A DNA stretch of 26,173 nucleotides, taken from contig JAPZTS010000030.1 in the NCBI GenBank assembly GCA_027533185.1, positions 1 to 26,173 on the forward strand, in the 5' to 3' direction. Both the position numbers and the translations under genes were made by a program. Origin of the DNA: Leptospira sp. GTDB taxonomy: Bacteria > Spirochaetota > Leptospiria > Leptospirales > Leptospiraceae. Shown piece by piece: positions 1-8,557 of the stretch. Position 1 is the first letter of the stretch; the number at the start of each line of letters is the position of its first letter. The notes beneath the pieces were generated by a model. It saw only the letters and a program-made list of their open reading frames with translations, made no database searches and had not been told where the DNA came from.

Positions 1-254
1 AAACCCGCATTTGCAAAAAAAATATCTATACCACCTAACTTTTTTTCGGCGTCCTTGATCAGTTTATCCAAATTCTCTTTTTTAGAAATATCGCATTTGT
101 AAGGAATTACTTTCTCTGATTTTGAAATTGATTTTTCATTCAAATCAACTGCCAAAATTTTAATTCCATCATACGTTTCCAACAACTTCAGTGTTTCCAG
201 TCCGATTCCAGAACTAGCACCTGTGATAACGATTCGCTTCTGATTCAATTGCAT
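1..254 (-). CDS. Short-chain dehydrogenase/reductase, N-terminal part (runs off left edge)
   Basis: The minus strand encodes 84 residues from an ATG at 254 and stays open to the window edge. Seen: a Rossmann nucleotide-binding start with TGASSGIG at about residues 11-18, an acidic residue ending the second strand (ILAVDLNE, about 33-40) which in this family usually points to NAD(H) preference, a CDIS motif near 54-57 where the adenine contact falls, and the NAG motif at about 82-84. These are the classical SDR landmarks in the right order and spacing. The catalytic Ser-Tyr-Lys part lies outside the window, so the substrate cannot be named. A consensus -10 box (TATAAT) and a GGTGGA Shine-Dalgarno-like stretch 12 nt before the ATG support this start. 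It is transcribed divergently from the phosphatase gene at 421. Confidence 0.9.
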   Translation of the reverse strand, partial: MQLNQKRIVITGASSGIGLETLKLLETYDGIKILAVDLNEKSISKSEKVIPYKCDISKKENLDKLIKDAEKKLGGIDIFFANAG

Positions 255-279
255 TGGAAAAGAATTTCCACCGCAAACA

Positions 280-308
280 ATTATAGAAAGCAATTTTTAC
301 CTAAAAAT
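280..308 (-). promoter_or_regulatory. Promoter of the SDR gene
   Basis: A perfect TATAAT -10 box lies at 280-285 on the minus strand. At 17-18 nt upstream only a T-rich, poor -35 match is present (about 303-308). The predicted start of transcription would leave a leader of roughly 20 nt containing the GGTGGA element at 267-272. The -10 is seen directly; activity is inference. Confidence 0.5.
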
Positions 309-358
309 GTTCTAATTTTATCAGTTTTTCAAAAATCTGAAGAAACAAAATCTACCGC

Positions 359-390
359 TTGACATTTTTTGAATCTGCCTGAATCTACTC
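359..390 (+). promoter_or_regulatory. Possible promoter of the SpoIIE-type phosphatase gene
   Basis: A perfect TTGACA lies at 359-364. No good -10 follows at 16-18 nt; the nearest passable one (TCTACT, 385-390) is 20 nt away. The stretch also holds GAATCT twice, 10 nt apart (371 and 381). Only the -35 is convincing, so this is a tentative call. Confidence 0.3.
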
Positions 391-420
391 CACTCAAGTC
401 CTACTTGTGTTGTAGCTCAG

Positions 421-2709
421 ATGACAAAAGTATTTAATCAAATTTTTACCTATTTACATCGAAAGATTTCCTATTGTTTTGCGATTGTAGCCTTTTCTTT
501 ACAAGGTGCATTTTTTGGCGCATACTATGCGTTTTATTTTGGACAGGCTATGATCCCTGATTTTTCGATTGAAAACCACCCCCAAGTAACCATGGTGGTA
601 TTCCTACTTTCCACTCTCTTCGCAGCTATTGGGCATAGTGTCCAGTTTGGAATTCTTTTTCCTTTGGGCATTCCTGGAAGTTATGAAGAAATACGCTTGG
701 CAAACAAATGGAACCAAACAGGAAAGGCACTCAGACATTTGCCGACTGTTGATCTAGAAAAACTTCTTTATGCAATAATTCAAATCCCTAAAATCAATAT
801 GTTAACCGCACTTGGTTATTCGACTTTGATCCTTATCGCGGTCTCCATCTCTCATTTCCTGTATTCACATCCTTTGTCTGAACTTTTGTATGTATTGGTT
901 GGCTGGGTTGTCGCTATTTTTGTTTATGGGGGTTTCTCATATATCATTTCCGATTATTTCACTGGTCCAAAAAGAGTTGAAATCAAAAAAATCCTATCTA
1001 AGAGAAATGTCGCCATCCATAAAGAATTTGGTTTACTCAGTTTAAAAGGAAAATTTATTTTTTTACTGATTTTGATTTTGCTTTCTCTTTGTATTTTAGC
1101 CGTATTCATTTCGTTTGGTGAATCTTCCTTTCAAAGAATTTCCATTTTTATATCTCTAACTTTTTTAGAGATTTTGATATTGGTATACCTTTACTTTCAA
1201 TCTATCCATATAACCTTGGAGCAGATCAACAAATCTGCAACAAGCCTAGCTTTAGGTGGAACTGGCTCCTTACCTATTATCTCTATTGATCGAGAATTCA
1301 TTCGATTTGCGGAAAACTTTGAGTATGCAACAAAGGAAGTTGGAAGGATTCGTAAAAATCTCCAAGAATTGGTATTTGAAAAAACATACGAGTTGAGATC
1401 AAGTTTGGATCATGCAGAAAGATTAAAAAAACAGCAAGACGGCGATTACTTTTTAACATCCCTTCTCATCAAACCACTAAGTTTGAACAAAACCATTGGC
1501 ACTAATGTAAAAATTGATTTTTTTATTAAACAAAAAAAGACCTTCAACTTTCATGGTAGGGAAAATGAAATCGGCGGAGACATCTGTATTGCTCGCAGTT
1601 TTACATTGAGAGGCAGAGATTTTACTTTCTTTCTAAATGCCGATGCAATGGGAAAGTCCCTACAAGGAGCCGGTGGAATATTGGTACTTGGGGCGGCAGT
1701 ACAGTCTATACTAGAGAGATCGATTGCAGTCGAGAGCGTAAAACTATTATACGCGGAACGATGGTTAAAAAATGCATACAATGAATTAAATCACATTTTT
1801 GAAAGCTTTGATTGTTCTATGTTAGTTTCCCTTGTTATGGGGTTGGTAGATGAGACGACTGGGCTTGTTTATTTTGTCAATGCAGATCATCCAAGGTCTG
1901 TTTTGTATCGAGACGAAGTCGCAAGTTTTGTTTCCAATAAATCTCCGTTGCACAAACTTGGGACCCCATCTATGCAAAGAGAATTAGAAATAGCCACCTT
2001 ACAGATGTATCCTGGTGATATATTGATTCTTGGTTCCGACGGAAGGGATGATATCGAATTTTCTTCCAATGATACGAACCGAAATATCAATCACGATGAA
2101 TCACTTTTTTTATCGCATGTGAAAGATGGGAAAGGAGACCTAGCATTAATTTATGAATCCATTCTTGATTCTGGAGAACTTACAGATGATTTGAGTTTGA
2201 TGCGAATTTCTTTTAAAGAAAATCAAAAAAGAGAAAAAAGAACTCTAAAAAAAGAGTCCTTCGAGCTTCTGAGAAAGGCGAGAGAAAAAATGAACACAAA
2301 CGACCTAGATGCTGCAAGAACACTTCTAGAGTCCGCTTTCCGATTGAGCCCAGATAATGAAGAAATTCACAGAGCCCTCACTCGCATTCTTTTCCGTTTG
2401 AAGGATTTTCCGGTAGCAAATCGATTGTTTCGATCTTACTTGGAAACATACCCGCATGATTCCGATATGATTTATCTAGCAGCGATAAGCTACAAAAATA
2501 CAAATGATCTTGCATCAGCAATCGACATGGCAGAAAGAATCAGACTAAGAAACCCAGTTCATCTTGCCAATTTGATTCTTCTCACTGAACTTTATCTGCT
2601 TCAAGAAAACCTAACAAAGGCTGAAAAAATTTTCCAAACCATTCAATCCATAGGAAAAAAATCGAAACGGGTTCAAAATTTACAAAACCTTCTCATAAGC
2701 AAAAAATAA
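421..2709 (+). CDS. Membrane-bound SpoIIE/PP2C-type serine phosphatase with C-terminal TPR region
   Basis: 762 residues. The N-terminal ~260 residues hold about six hydrophobic segments (roughly 18-41, 56-80, 128-148, 154-177, 211-231, 240-259), then a HAMP/linker-like stretch and a short helical region (about 262-340). The phosphatase core is about 345-600 and keeps the family's acidic metal ligands in order: NEIGGD (D387), NADAMG (D408), NADHPRS (the usual NAGH position, about 487-493), GSDG (D540) and LTDDLS (D589/D590). Residues ~610-760 are helical repeats of TPR type. In this family such proteins usually dephosphorylate an anti-sigma-factor antagonist or control a kinase; no such partner is encoded in the window, so the target is unknown. 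The ATG at 421 has no clear Shine-Dalgarno. The metzincin gene starts 5 nt downstream, which suggests co-transcription. Confidence 0.9.
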   Translation: MTKVFNQIFTYLHRKISYCFAIVAFSLQGAFFGAYYAFYFGQAMIPDFSIENHPQVTMVVFLLSTLFAAIGHSVQFGILFPLGIPGSYEEIRLANKWNQTGKALRHLPTVDLEKLLYAIIQIPKINMLTALGYSTLILIAVSISHFLYSHPLSELLYVLVGWVVAIFVYGGFSYIISDYFTGPKRVEIKKILSKRNVAIHKEFGLLSLKGKFIFLLILILLSLCILAVFISFGESSFQRISIFISLTFLEILILVYLYFQSIHITLEQINKSATSLALGGTGSLPIISIDREFIRFAENFEYATKEVGRIRKNLQELVFEKTYELRSSLDHAERLKKQQDGDYFLTSLLIKPLSLNKTIGTNVKIDFFIKQKKTFNFHGRENEIGGDICIARSFTLRGRDFTFFLNADAMGKSLQGAGGILVLGAAVQSILERSIAVESVKLLYAERWLKNAYNELNHIFESFDCSMLVSLVMGLVDETTGLVYFVNADHPRSVLYRDEVASFVSNKSPLHKLGTPSMQRELEIATLQMYPGDILILGSDGRDDIEFSSNDTNRNINHDESLFLSHVKDGKGDLALIYESILDSGELTDDLSLMRISFKENQKREKRTLKKESFELLRKAREKMNTNDLDAARTLLESAFRLSPDNEEIHRALTRILFRLKDFPVANRLFRSYLETYPHDSDMIYLAAISYKNTNDLASAIDMAERIRLRNPVHLANLILLTELYLLQENLTKAEKIFQTIQSIGKKSKRVQNLQNLLISKK

Positions 2710-2714
2710 AAAAT

Positions 2715-3422
2715 ATGTTAAACTCGTTTCACAAACAAACATATCGATGGATTCAAAATCTATTTTTATTCTTCAGTTTTTTTTCTTCATTTTATACCTG
2801 TACTACGATCGGTTTTCATAGGGAATCTGTGCGTAACAACATTCCTTTCGGTTCGGAGAGAACATTTCAAGTATGTACAATTATCGAGTCAGGTATAGAA
2901 AAAGAGGAAGTTTTGGATTTATTCAGATACTGGAACGAAGAGCTCAAACTCTATTCTTTACAAGCAAATTTTGTCAACTACGGAACCATGGAACGTCCGG
3001 GATTTTTTGGAAGCGATATTTTGAACTATATAGCAAATCTTCCCATGCATCAGGATTGCGATAGAATTCTTTACTTAAAAGGTAGAACAAATGGAGACCT
3101 AGTTTTCGAGTTTTTCACTTTAGGATTGTTTGTCGGCACCGGGCTTAAGCTAGAAGTACAAGGAGCTGTAGAATCCAGAACTCAAACCAGAGGGTATATA
3201 AAAGCAAAATATATCTCGCTCTTACAAGTTTTATTCACAAGCCCTAAATCAACACTTGTTCATGAGGGATATCATTTGTTAGGCTGTGGACACCAGTTGT
3301 TTATGGATGATTGTTATGAAAAAATAAGGGACGTAAAATCTCTCAGTAGTGAACAAAATATTGAGAAAAACTTTTTTCCCAATATTACAGCGAGCGGAAA
3401 ACGAATCAGAACTCGAAACTGA
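2715..3422 (+). CDS. Small metzincin-like putative lipoprotein with HExxHxxGxxH motif
   Basis: 235 residues, not recognised as a named family. A hydrophobic Phe-rich N-terminus (about 14-28) ends at C29 (FYTC), which would suit the loose spirochaetal lipobox. Near the C-terminus HEGYHLLGCGH (H183, E184, H187, G190, H193) matches the zinc-binding signature of metzincin metalloproteases exactly. A methionine follows only four residues after the third His (QLFM, M197); a classical Met-turn usually lies further away, so this may not be that turn. Cys at 191 and 200 flank the third His. The catalytic domain would be unusually small. It starts 5 nt after the phosphatase stop with no clear Shine-Dalgarno, so translational coupling is likely. 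Peptidase activity is inference from the motif alone. Confidence 0.75.
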   Translation: MLNSFHKQTYRWIQNLFLFFSFFSSFYTCTTIGFHRESVRNNIPFGSERTFQVCTIIESGIEKEEVLDLFRYWNEELKLYSLQANFVNYGTMERPGFFGSDILNYIANLPMHQDCDRILYLKGRTNGDLVFEFFTLGLFVGTGLKLEVQGAVESRTQTRGYIKAKYISLLQVLFTSPKSTLVHEGYHLLGCGHQLFMDDCYEKIRDVKSLSSEQNIEKNFFPNITASGKRIRTRN

Positions 3423-3457
3423 AAGAGAATCAGACTTGCCAGAATTGTCCTAGAGAA

Positions 3458-3480
3458 ATGATAGTCAAGTAAGCTATCAT
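3458..3480 (+). repeat. Inverted repeat enclosing the start codon of the propeller lipoprotein
   Basis: ATGATAG (3458-3464) and CTATCAT (3474-3480) form a perfect 7-bp stem with a 9-nt loop. The A and U of the AUG at 3479-3481 are the last stem bases, so folding would partly hide the initiation codon. No U tract follows, so it is not a terminator. A regulatory role is inference. Confidence 0.4.
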
Positions 3481-4744
3481 GTCCAGGCTACCTATCTTTT
3501 CTTTTCTATTTTTATTTCTGTTTTGTTCACAAAATCAAGTATCTAATATCTGCGATTCTGATGATCCAGAGTTTATCACTTCCTTATTCTTTCGAATCTT
3601 TACAAAAGATTCTTCCTCAACTTGCGGATATAATTTAGATTTAAAGACAGCCTGTAATATTGATTTTACTGAGACAACTGACCCAAAGAATTGGAAGAAA
3701 GTACAAACTGAAATCCTATCTCAGTTCCGTCTAGGAAGCAGAGCAGCGGAATCTCTTGTCCAGTTCACAACGGATACACCTCTCTCCCTTGTAGGGAACG
3801 GGACTACTGCCTTCCAAGGGATTTTAAATGCACCAGATAAAAGTCTTTACTACATACCTTACAATGCGACAAGTTTGGTTTCAGTAAATCCTCAAACAAA
3901 TACTGTACGAGTTATAGCTTCTGCTCCTGGTAGTGTTTCTTTTCTCGGTGGGATATTAGGTCCAAAAGAAAGAATCTATCTTGCACCCCACGTAGACAAT
4001 ATTTTTAAATATTTTGATCTTTCTAATAAAAGTTATGTGAACCTTGGTACAGATTCAACTCTTGCTGCCTCTGCCTATTCCGGAGGAATTTTGGCGCCAA
4101 ACGGAAAGGTTTATTTTACACCGAATGGAGAAACCAAGGTTAGTTTTTATGACACAAAGACTGGAAGTTTGGGTAGTTTAAATACTTTACTTGGCGCTGG
4201 ATTTTCATCAGCGACATTAGCACCAAACGGAAAAATTTATTACACTCCCTTAGATGCGACTAGGATAAAAGTTTTAAACACAATTGACGAAACAATTAGC
4301 GAATTGGATTTCACCTTTTCAGGTTCCGGTGATTATATTTCCGCTGTTCTTGGGCCAGATGAAAGAATTTATTTGATACCATTTAATGAGACCATCATTC
4401 GGTACATTGATCTAAAGACGGAAACAGTAAAAGAGCTTGGACCTCATAACGTGTCCCTACAACCTCCTTTTTTCAATGGTGCAGTACTTGCTCCCAACGG
4501 TAAGATCTACTTGGTTCCACTCAACTCGACAGATTTCGTAACCATAGATATCAATACTTCTGAAATTAAGTCTTTAAGTTTTGGAAATCCGTCTAGCTCC
4601 TCTTATAGAGGAGCGGGTTTATTTTCGAATGGTGATATTTACCTTTCTCCGCATGGGTCAAACCGCTTTGACCTCATTCGGACGAATAGCATTGGAACAT
4701 TTTGTGAGCCCCTTCTTCTATCTTCTTATTGGAATAAGCTTTAA
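3479..4744 (+). CDS. Lipoprotein with seven beta-propeller-like repeats
   Basis: 421 residues. The signal peptide MSRLPIFSFLFLFLFC ends in a lipobox-like LFC (C16), so a lipoprotein is predicted. From about residue 110 to 410 there are seven repeats of about 42-45 residues, each opening with a line such as LAPNGKIYYTP, LGPDERIYLIP or LAPNGKIYLVP and continuing into a strand like RYIDLKTETVKEL. The pattern (hydrophobic-APNG-K/R-IY-hydrophobic-P, then a 'DLKT' strand) resembles NHL/Kelch/SMP-30-type blades, and seven copies fit one closed seven-bladed propeller. Propellers of this kind usually bind ligands or proteins; no catalytic residues are obvious. An N-terminal ~100-residue Cys-containing region (C25, C49, C59) precedes the repeats. 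It is probably surface or periplasmic and in the same transcription unit as the two genes upstream. Confidence 0.85.
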   Translation: MSRLPIFSFLFLFLFCSQNQVSNICDSDDPEFITSLFFRIFTKDSSSTCGYNLDLKTACNIDFTETTDPKNWKKVQTEILSQFRLGSRAAESLVQFTTDTPLSLVGNGTTAFQGILNAPDKSLYYIPYNATSLVSVNPQTNTVRVIASAPGSVSFLGGILGPKERIYLAPHVDNIFKYFDLSNKSYVNLGTDSTLAASAYSGGILAPNGKVYFTPNGETKVSFYDTKTGSLGSLNTLLGAGFSSATLAPNGKIYYTPLDATRIKVLNTIDETISELDFTFSGSGDYISAVLGPDERIYLIPFNETIIRYIDLKTETVKELGPHNVSLQPPFFNGAVLAPNGKIYLVPLNSTDFVTIDINTSEIKSLSFGNPSSSSYRGAGLFSNGDIYLSPHGSNRFDLIRTNSIGTFCEPLLLSSYWNKL

Positions 4745-4795
4745 TTAGTTCCTTGCTTTTCTAATTCTACGAAAAGGATTTTGGTTTTTTGCTCC

Positions 4796-4824
4796 TTGAC
4801 AATTCGCTTCCCCTCCCCATTTTT
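4796..4824 (+). promoter_or_regulatory. Possible promoter of sucCD
   Basis: A perfect TTGACA is at 4796-4801, in the 133-nt gap between the propeller gene and sucC. At 17 nt spacing only ATTTTT (4819-4824) is found, and TACCCT (4824-4829) lies at a poor spacing of 22 nt. The -35 is clear and the -10 weak. Confidence 0.4.
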
Positions 4825-4877
4825 ACCCTAACGCTTCTAGGTTTCTACCTAAAGCCAATATAGACACAAGGAAATCC

Positions 4878-6053
4878 ATGAAAGTCCACGAATACCAGGC
4901 AAAAGAAATCCTACGTAGACACAATGCCAATGTCCCTTTTGGGAAGGTCATCGAAAACATCGCTGATTTTGATAAGGCATACAATGAAGTTGTTCAAAAA
5001 TCACCTGTAGTTGTGGTGAAGGCCCAAATCCATGCCGGCGGGCGCGGAAAAGGAGGCGGTGTTAAGGTTACCAAAACCAAAGAAGATGCCAAGGCAGCTG
5101 CAGAGAAAATTCTTGGTATGCAACTTATCACTCCGCAAACAGGCCCGGAAGGAAAAAAAGTTCTCAAACTCTATTTTGAACAAGGTTTGGAAATTGCAAA
5201 GGAATACTATCTATCCATCCTTCTTGACCGAGCCATTCGTAAGACCATCATCATGGCATCTACCGAAGGTGGAATGGAAATTGAAGAAGTTGCAGAAGCC
5301 CACCCAGAAAAGATCATCAAAATCCAAATTGATCCTGGTATTGGTATCCAAGCTTCGCAAATCCGTGAACTTACGTTTGCTTTGGGAATCCCAGCAGAAG
5401 CACAAAAATCGTTTGCAGCTCTTGTGAATGCCGTATATGCAGCATACATCAAAGAAGATGCGGATATGTTGGAAATCAACCCACTCATCCTCACCAAACA
5501 AAACGAAATTGTTGCCGGCGACTGCAAACTCGGTTTGGATGAAAACGCACTCTACCGCCACCCTGAAAACGAAGCTCTTCGTGACATCACAGAAGAAGAT
5601 CCTTATGAAGTGAAGGCAAAAGAATTCAACCTGAACTATGTAAAACTGGATGGAAACATCGGTTGTATGGTAAACGGTGCGGGTCTTGCTATGGCGACTA
5701 TGGATATCGTAAAACTTGCAGGGGCAGAGCCTGCCAACTTTCTCGACGTAGGTGGTGGAGCAAACCCAGTGACTGTGGAGAATGGATTTCGTCTCATTCT
5801 TTCTGATCCAAACGTAAAAGGTATCTTTGTAAATATCTTTGGTGGAATCGTACGTTGCGACCGAGTGGCAAATGGTGTCATTGAAGCCGCAAAAAAAGTA
5901 AACATCCACGTTCCTGTTGTGGTTCGACTGAAAGGAACCAACGCAGAGGAAGGGAAAAAGATCCTAAACGAATCGGGTCTCAATATAGTGGGAGTGGATG
6001 CACTCCGTGAAGCCGCCGACAAAATCGTTGAGCTTACAGGTAAGGGAAAATAA
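4878..6053 (+). CDS. sucC: Succinyl-CoA ligase (ADP-forming) beta subunit
   Basis: 391 residues, close to the usual length of about 388. With SucD it interconverts succinyl-CoA and succinate with nucleotide phosphorylation in the TCA cycle, in the cytosol. Seen: the N-terminal [12 protein letters not shown] start, the ATP-grasp region with [16 protein letters not shown] (about 48-63), NPLILTK near 202, the C-terminal CoA-ligase domain opening at [18 protein letters not shown], then [10 protein letters not shown] and [11 protein letters not shown]. The start is fixed by AAGGAA at 4868-4873, four bases before the ATG. sucD begins three bases after the stop, the usual two-gene operon. Codon use is regular and the gene looks intact. 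Confidence 0.98.
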   Translation: MKVHEYQAKEILRRHNANVPFGKVIENIADFDKAYNEVVQKSPVVVVKAQIHAGGRGKGGGVKVTKTKEDAKAAAEKILGMQLITPQTGPEGKKVLKLYFEQGLEIAKEYYLSILLDRAIRKTIIMASTEGGMEIEEVAEAHPEKIIKIQIDPGIGIQASQIRELTFALGIPAEAQKSFAALVNAVYAAYIKEDADMLEINPLILTKQNEIVAGDCKLGLDENALYRHPENEALRDITEEDPYEVKAKEFNLNYVKLDGNIGCMVNGAGLAMATMDIVKLAGAEPANFLDVGGGANPVTVENGFRLILSDPNVKGIFVNIFGGIVRCDRVANGVIEAAKKVNIHVPVVVRLKGTNAEEGKKILNESGLNIVGVDALREAADKIVELTGKGK

Positions 6054-6056
6054 CCA

Positions 6057-6947
6057 ATGGCAGTATTAGTAGATTCAAATACAAAGGTAGTTGTCCAAGG
6101 GATTACAGGAAAGGAAGGAACCTTCCACGCCACACAGATGTTAGAGTATGGCACGAAGGTAGTTGCGGGCGTAACACCAGGTAAAGGTGGTCAAACTTGG
6201 ACATCCGAGACTGGAAAATCAGTTCCTGTTCGAAACACAATCAAAGATGCAATGAAAGAAGACGGTGCCAATGCAGCGATCATCTTTGTTCCACCTCCAT
6301 TTGCTGCAGATGCAATCCTGGAAGGAATCTTTGCTGAGATCCCACTCATTGTTTGTATCACAGAAGGAATTCCTACGCATGATATGTTAAAGGTTTACAG
6401 TGTTCTAAGAAACTCGAAAACCAAACTCGTAGGACCAAACTGTCCCGGTGTGATCAACCCTGGTCACAAAGTAAAAATGGGAATTATGCCAGGTTTTATC
6501 CACAACCCAGGAAAAATTGGAATTGTATCTCGTTCTGGTACTTTGACATACGAATCGGTTGCCTCTCTTACAGGCGCGGGTCTCGGTCAATCAACTTGTA
6601 TTGGAATCGGGGGAGACCCAGTTCCAGGTATGAATCATACAGAAGCAGTTCGCCTTTTGAATGAAGACCCAGATACAGAGGGAATCGTGATGATCGGTGA
6701 GATTGGTGGAACTTCCGAAGAAGAAGCAGCTGCCTATATCAAGGCTCATGTCAAAAAACCAGTAGTCGGATTCATTGCAGGTCAAACAGCTCCACCGGGC
6801 AAACGAATGGGGCACGCAGGTGCGATCATTTCTGGTGGGATGGGAACTGCAGATTCCAAAATCGCAGCTATGAAAGACGCAGGAGTCAGTATCTGCGCTC
6901 ATATCGGTGAGGTGGGAGAAAAGATGAAGGCAGCACTTAAAAAATAA
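6057..6947 (+). CDS. sucD: Succinyl-CoA ligase (ADP-forming) alpha subunit
   Basis: 296 residues, slightly longer than the usual ~290. It binds CoA and carries the histidine phosphorylated during catalysis. Seen: the CoA-binding fold with [13 protein letters not shown] (about 11-23) and [10 protein letters not shown], then [13 protein letters not shown], the SRSGTLTYE motif (about 159-167), [10 protein letters not shown], and near the C-terminus [17 protein letters not shown], which holds the phospho-histidine. A purine-rich GTAAGGGAAAA stretch inside the sucC end serves as ribosome binding site. A perfect hairpin lies 16 bases after the stop. Confidence 0.98.
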   Translation: MAVLVDSNTKVVVQGITGKEGTFHATQMLEYGTKVVAGVTPGKGGQTWTSETGKSVPVRNTIKDAMKEDGANAAIIFVPPPFAADAILEGIFAEIPLIVCITEGIPTHDMLKVYSVLRNSKTKLVGPNCPGVINPGHKVKMGIMPGFIHNPGKIGIVSRSGTLTYESVASLTGAGLGQSTCIGIGGDPVPGMNHTEAVRLLNEDPDTEGIVMIGEIGGTSEEEAAAYIKAHVKKPVVGFIAGQTAPPGKRMGHAGAIISGGMGTADSKIAAMKDAGVSICAHIGEVGEKMKAALKK

Positions 6948-6963
6948 GTCCTCCGTAAAAATG

Positions 6964-6988
6964 TTGCCAAGCCTCCAGGGCTTGGCAA
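6964..6988 (+). terminator. Perfect 10-bp hairpin after sucD
   Basis: TTGCCAAGCC (6964-6973) and GGCTTGGCAA (6979-6988) pair completely around a five-base loop. No U tract follows on the plus strand, so it is not a canonical intrinsic terminator in that direction; on the minus strand a short T run (CATTTTTAC) does follow. It could be a 3'-end stabilising or processing hairpin for sucCD that lets some transcription continue into the tolC-like gene. Confidence 0.5.
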
Positions 6989-7004
6989 GTCTATAGAATA
7001 TACT

Positions 7005-8540
7005 ATGGAACGCCGTTCAATTTACTTCATTTTAGCTATTATTCTTTCAATAACATCCTTACTTTTTGCTGGAACAGAAGGTTTCAACCTCAGCTTAAGG
7101 GATGCTGTCCACTATGCTGTGGACAACAATCGAGAAGTTATGCAAGCAAGACTGGAACTTGCAAAAGCGGACACGGATCTCTTGAAGTATGGTGGGAAGT
7201 TTTCCTGGCGAGTACTTGCGGAAGCTGAGATCCAACAAAACAAACTTCCATTCAACCAGAATAACATCTTCACAGGTACCAAAACCCAAACGAATACCTA
7301 CTCTACTGGTATAGAAAGGCTTTTTACGACAGGAACATACTTCAAGCTAGAAGCGAAGTCTACAAGGTTCGACTCGAACGCATTTGAAAATCCAGCTACA
7401 ACGCCCGCTGGTTTTAATGCACTGGGGATTCCTCCTCTCTTTACAGACACACTTTCTGTAACCATTGCACAAGATTTACTAAAAAATTCTTTTGGAACAA
7501 AAGATCGCAATTTAGAAAAGATTTTAGAGAACCAAACAGAAATTTTGCGAGATAGACTGGAAGAACAAGTAGCTGAGAAAGTAGTCGTTGCTCTCGTGGA
7601 TTATTGGAATTATTCGGTTAAAGAATCTAGTTACCAAACTCTCGAACAGTTGTTAAAGAATACTAAAAATGTAAGAGACCTAACCGTTCGTAAACAAGGA
7701 CTAGGTCTCTCTGAATCTTTTGAAGTCAACCAGTGGAATGCTTTACTTTCACAAGTTGAAGGCCAAATGGCTCAAGCACTCGCAGAACGAGAGGAAGCTC
7801 GGCGAAAACTGATTCGGTCTTTAAACCTTCCAGAGGACACAGTGTTTTCGAAGACAACACCGCTCGCTGAATCCCTTCCTGCGATTCTCGATTATGAGAA
7901 GGATATCCAATATGCTTACGAACACCGAGCTGATTTTCGTGGAATCCAAAGGAAACGAGAAATTGCTGAACTCAATATGAAGAATGCAAAGTCTGATGCT
8001 CTCCCCAGCTTGAAAGCGGCAGGAACCTATGGCTACCAGGCACAGAATTTGGTAAGTCCAAGAGTCAACTATTCTGACAGCAAAAACGGAATACCCTCTT
8101 ACCAGTATCCCGTTATGCAAGGTTCTCTTGAGGCATCGTATCCGATAGGTGACAAAGGTGTAAAAGCTGGACTACGTGATGCAGAAATCCAAAAGAGACA
8201 AGTTAGCTTAGAGGAAGTAGATCTAACAAAGTCTGTAGCGGATGATGTAAGAACAAGAATCGATATTCTGAAAGCATCTTACAAGATACTAGAGAATGCA
8301 AAACGTACGGAAGAAGAATCCAAAAAATACTATTCGGGAGTCTTACGTTCCTTCCAACAAGGTCGATTCAATGCACTTACTGTGAAGAATGCTTTGGATA
8401 GTTTGGTACAAGACCAATTGGCTTTAGTTCGTGCAAAAGTAGACTTTAATATCAACCTTCACAGGTATTATGTAGCCAAAAATGTTTTATTCGAAGAGTA
8501 TGGTGTAGATCGGGGGAAGTTGTTACCCGATAATCTGTAA
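7005..8540 (+). CDS. TolC-family outer membrane efflux protein
   Basis: 511 residues. The signal peptide (MERRSIYFILAIILSITSLLFA, about 1-22) is followed by the typical start of an OEP domain, LSLRDAVHYAVDNN (about 29-42), with long helices rich in Glu/Gln/Ala, a beta-barrel strand region near 85-160, a second OEP repeat with VTIAQDLLKNSFG and EVNQWNALLSQVEGQMAQAL, and a C-terminal helix with GRFNALTVKNALDSLVQDQLAL. Such proteins form trimeric outer membrane channels for tripartite efflux pumps or type I secretion. The periplasmic adaptor and pump are not in the window, so it is an orphan here. The ATG has no recognisable Shine-Dalgarno. It lies 16 bases after the sucD hairpin, so it may depend partly on read-through. 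Confidence 0.92.
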   Translation: MERRSIYFILAIILSITSLLFAGTEGFNLSLRDAVHYAVDNNREVMQARLELAKADTDLLKYGGKFSWRVLAEAEIQQNKLPFNQNNIFTGTKTQTNTYSTGIERLFTTGTYFKLEAKSTRFDSNAFENPATTPAGFNALGIPPLFTDTLSVTIAQDLLKNSFGTKDRNLEKILENQTEILRDRLEEQVAEKVVVALVDYWNYSVKESSYQTLEQLLKNTKNVRDLTVRKQGLGLSESFEVNQWNALLSQVEGQMAQALAEREEARRKLIRSLNLPEDTVFSKTTPLAESLPAILDYEKDIQYAYEHRADFRGIQRKREIAELNMKNAKSDALPSLKAAGTYGYQAQNLVSPRVNYSDSKNGIPSYQYPVMQGSLEASYPIGDKGVKAGLRDAEIQKRQVSLEEVDLTKSVADDVRTRIDILKASYKILENAKRTEEESKKYYSGVLRSFQQGRFNALTVKNALDSLVQDQLALVRAKVDFNINLHRYYVAKNVLFEEYGVDRGKLLPDNL

Positions 8541-8557
8541 ACGGGCAATATCTACAG

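Noticed and set aside
411..433. tRNA-like D-arm string (TGTAGCTCAGATG) at the phosphatase start
   Set aside because: It resembles a tRNA D-arm, but no acceptor stem, anticodon arm or T arm surrounds it; it overlaps the start of a clear protein gene.
4741..4800. Terminator after the propeller lipoprotein
   Set aside because: AATTAG/CTAATT gives only a six-base weak stem with a long loop and no U tract in place.
5211..5909. Long antisense open frames inside sucC (also at 5636-6154, 5207-5527)
   Set aside because: They lie opposite a certain sucC and follow its codon periodicity; no ribosome site, and the translations are low-complexity and do not look like proteins.
6405..6902. Antisense frames inside sucD
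   Set aside because: Same reason: shadows of a well-conserved gene, with no independent start signals.
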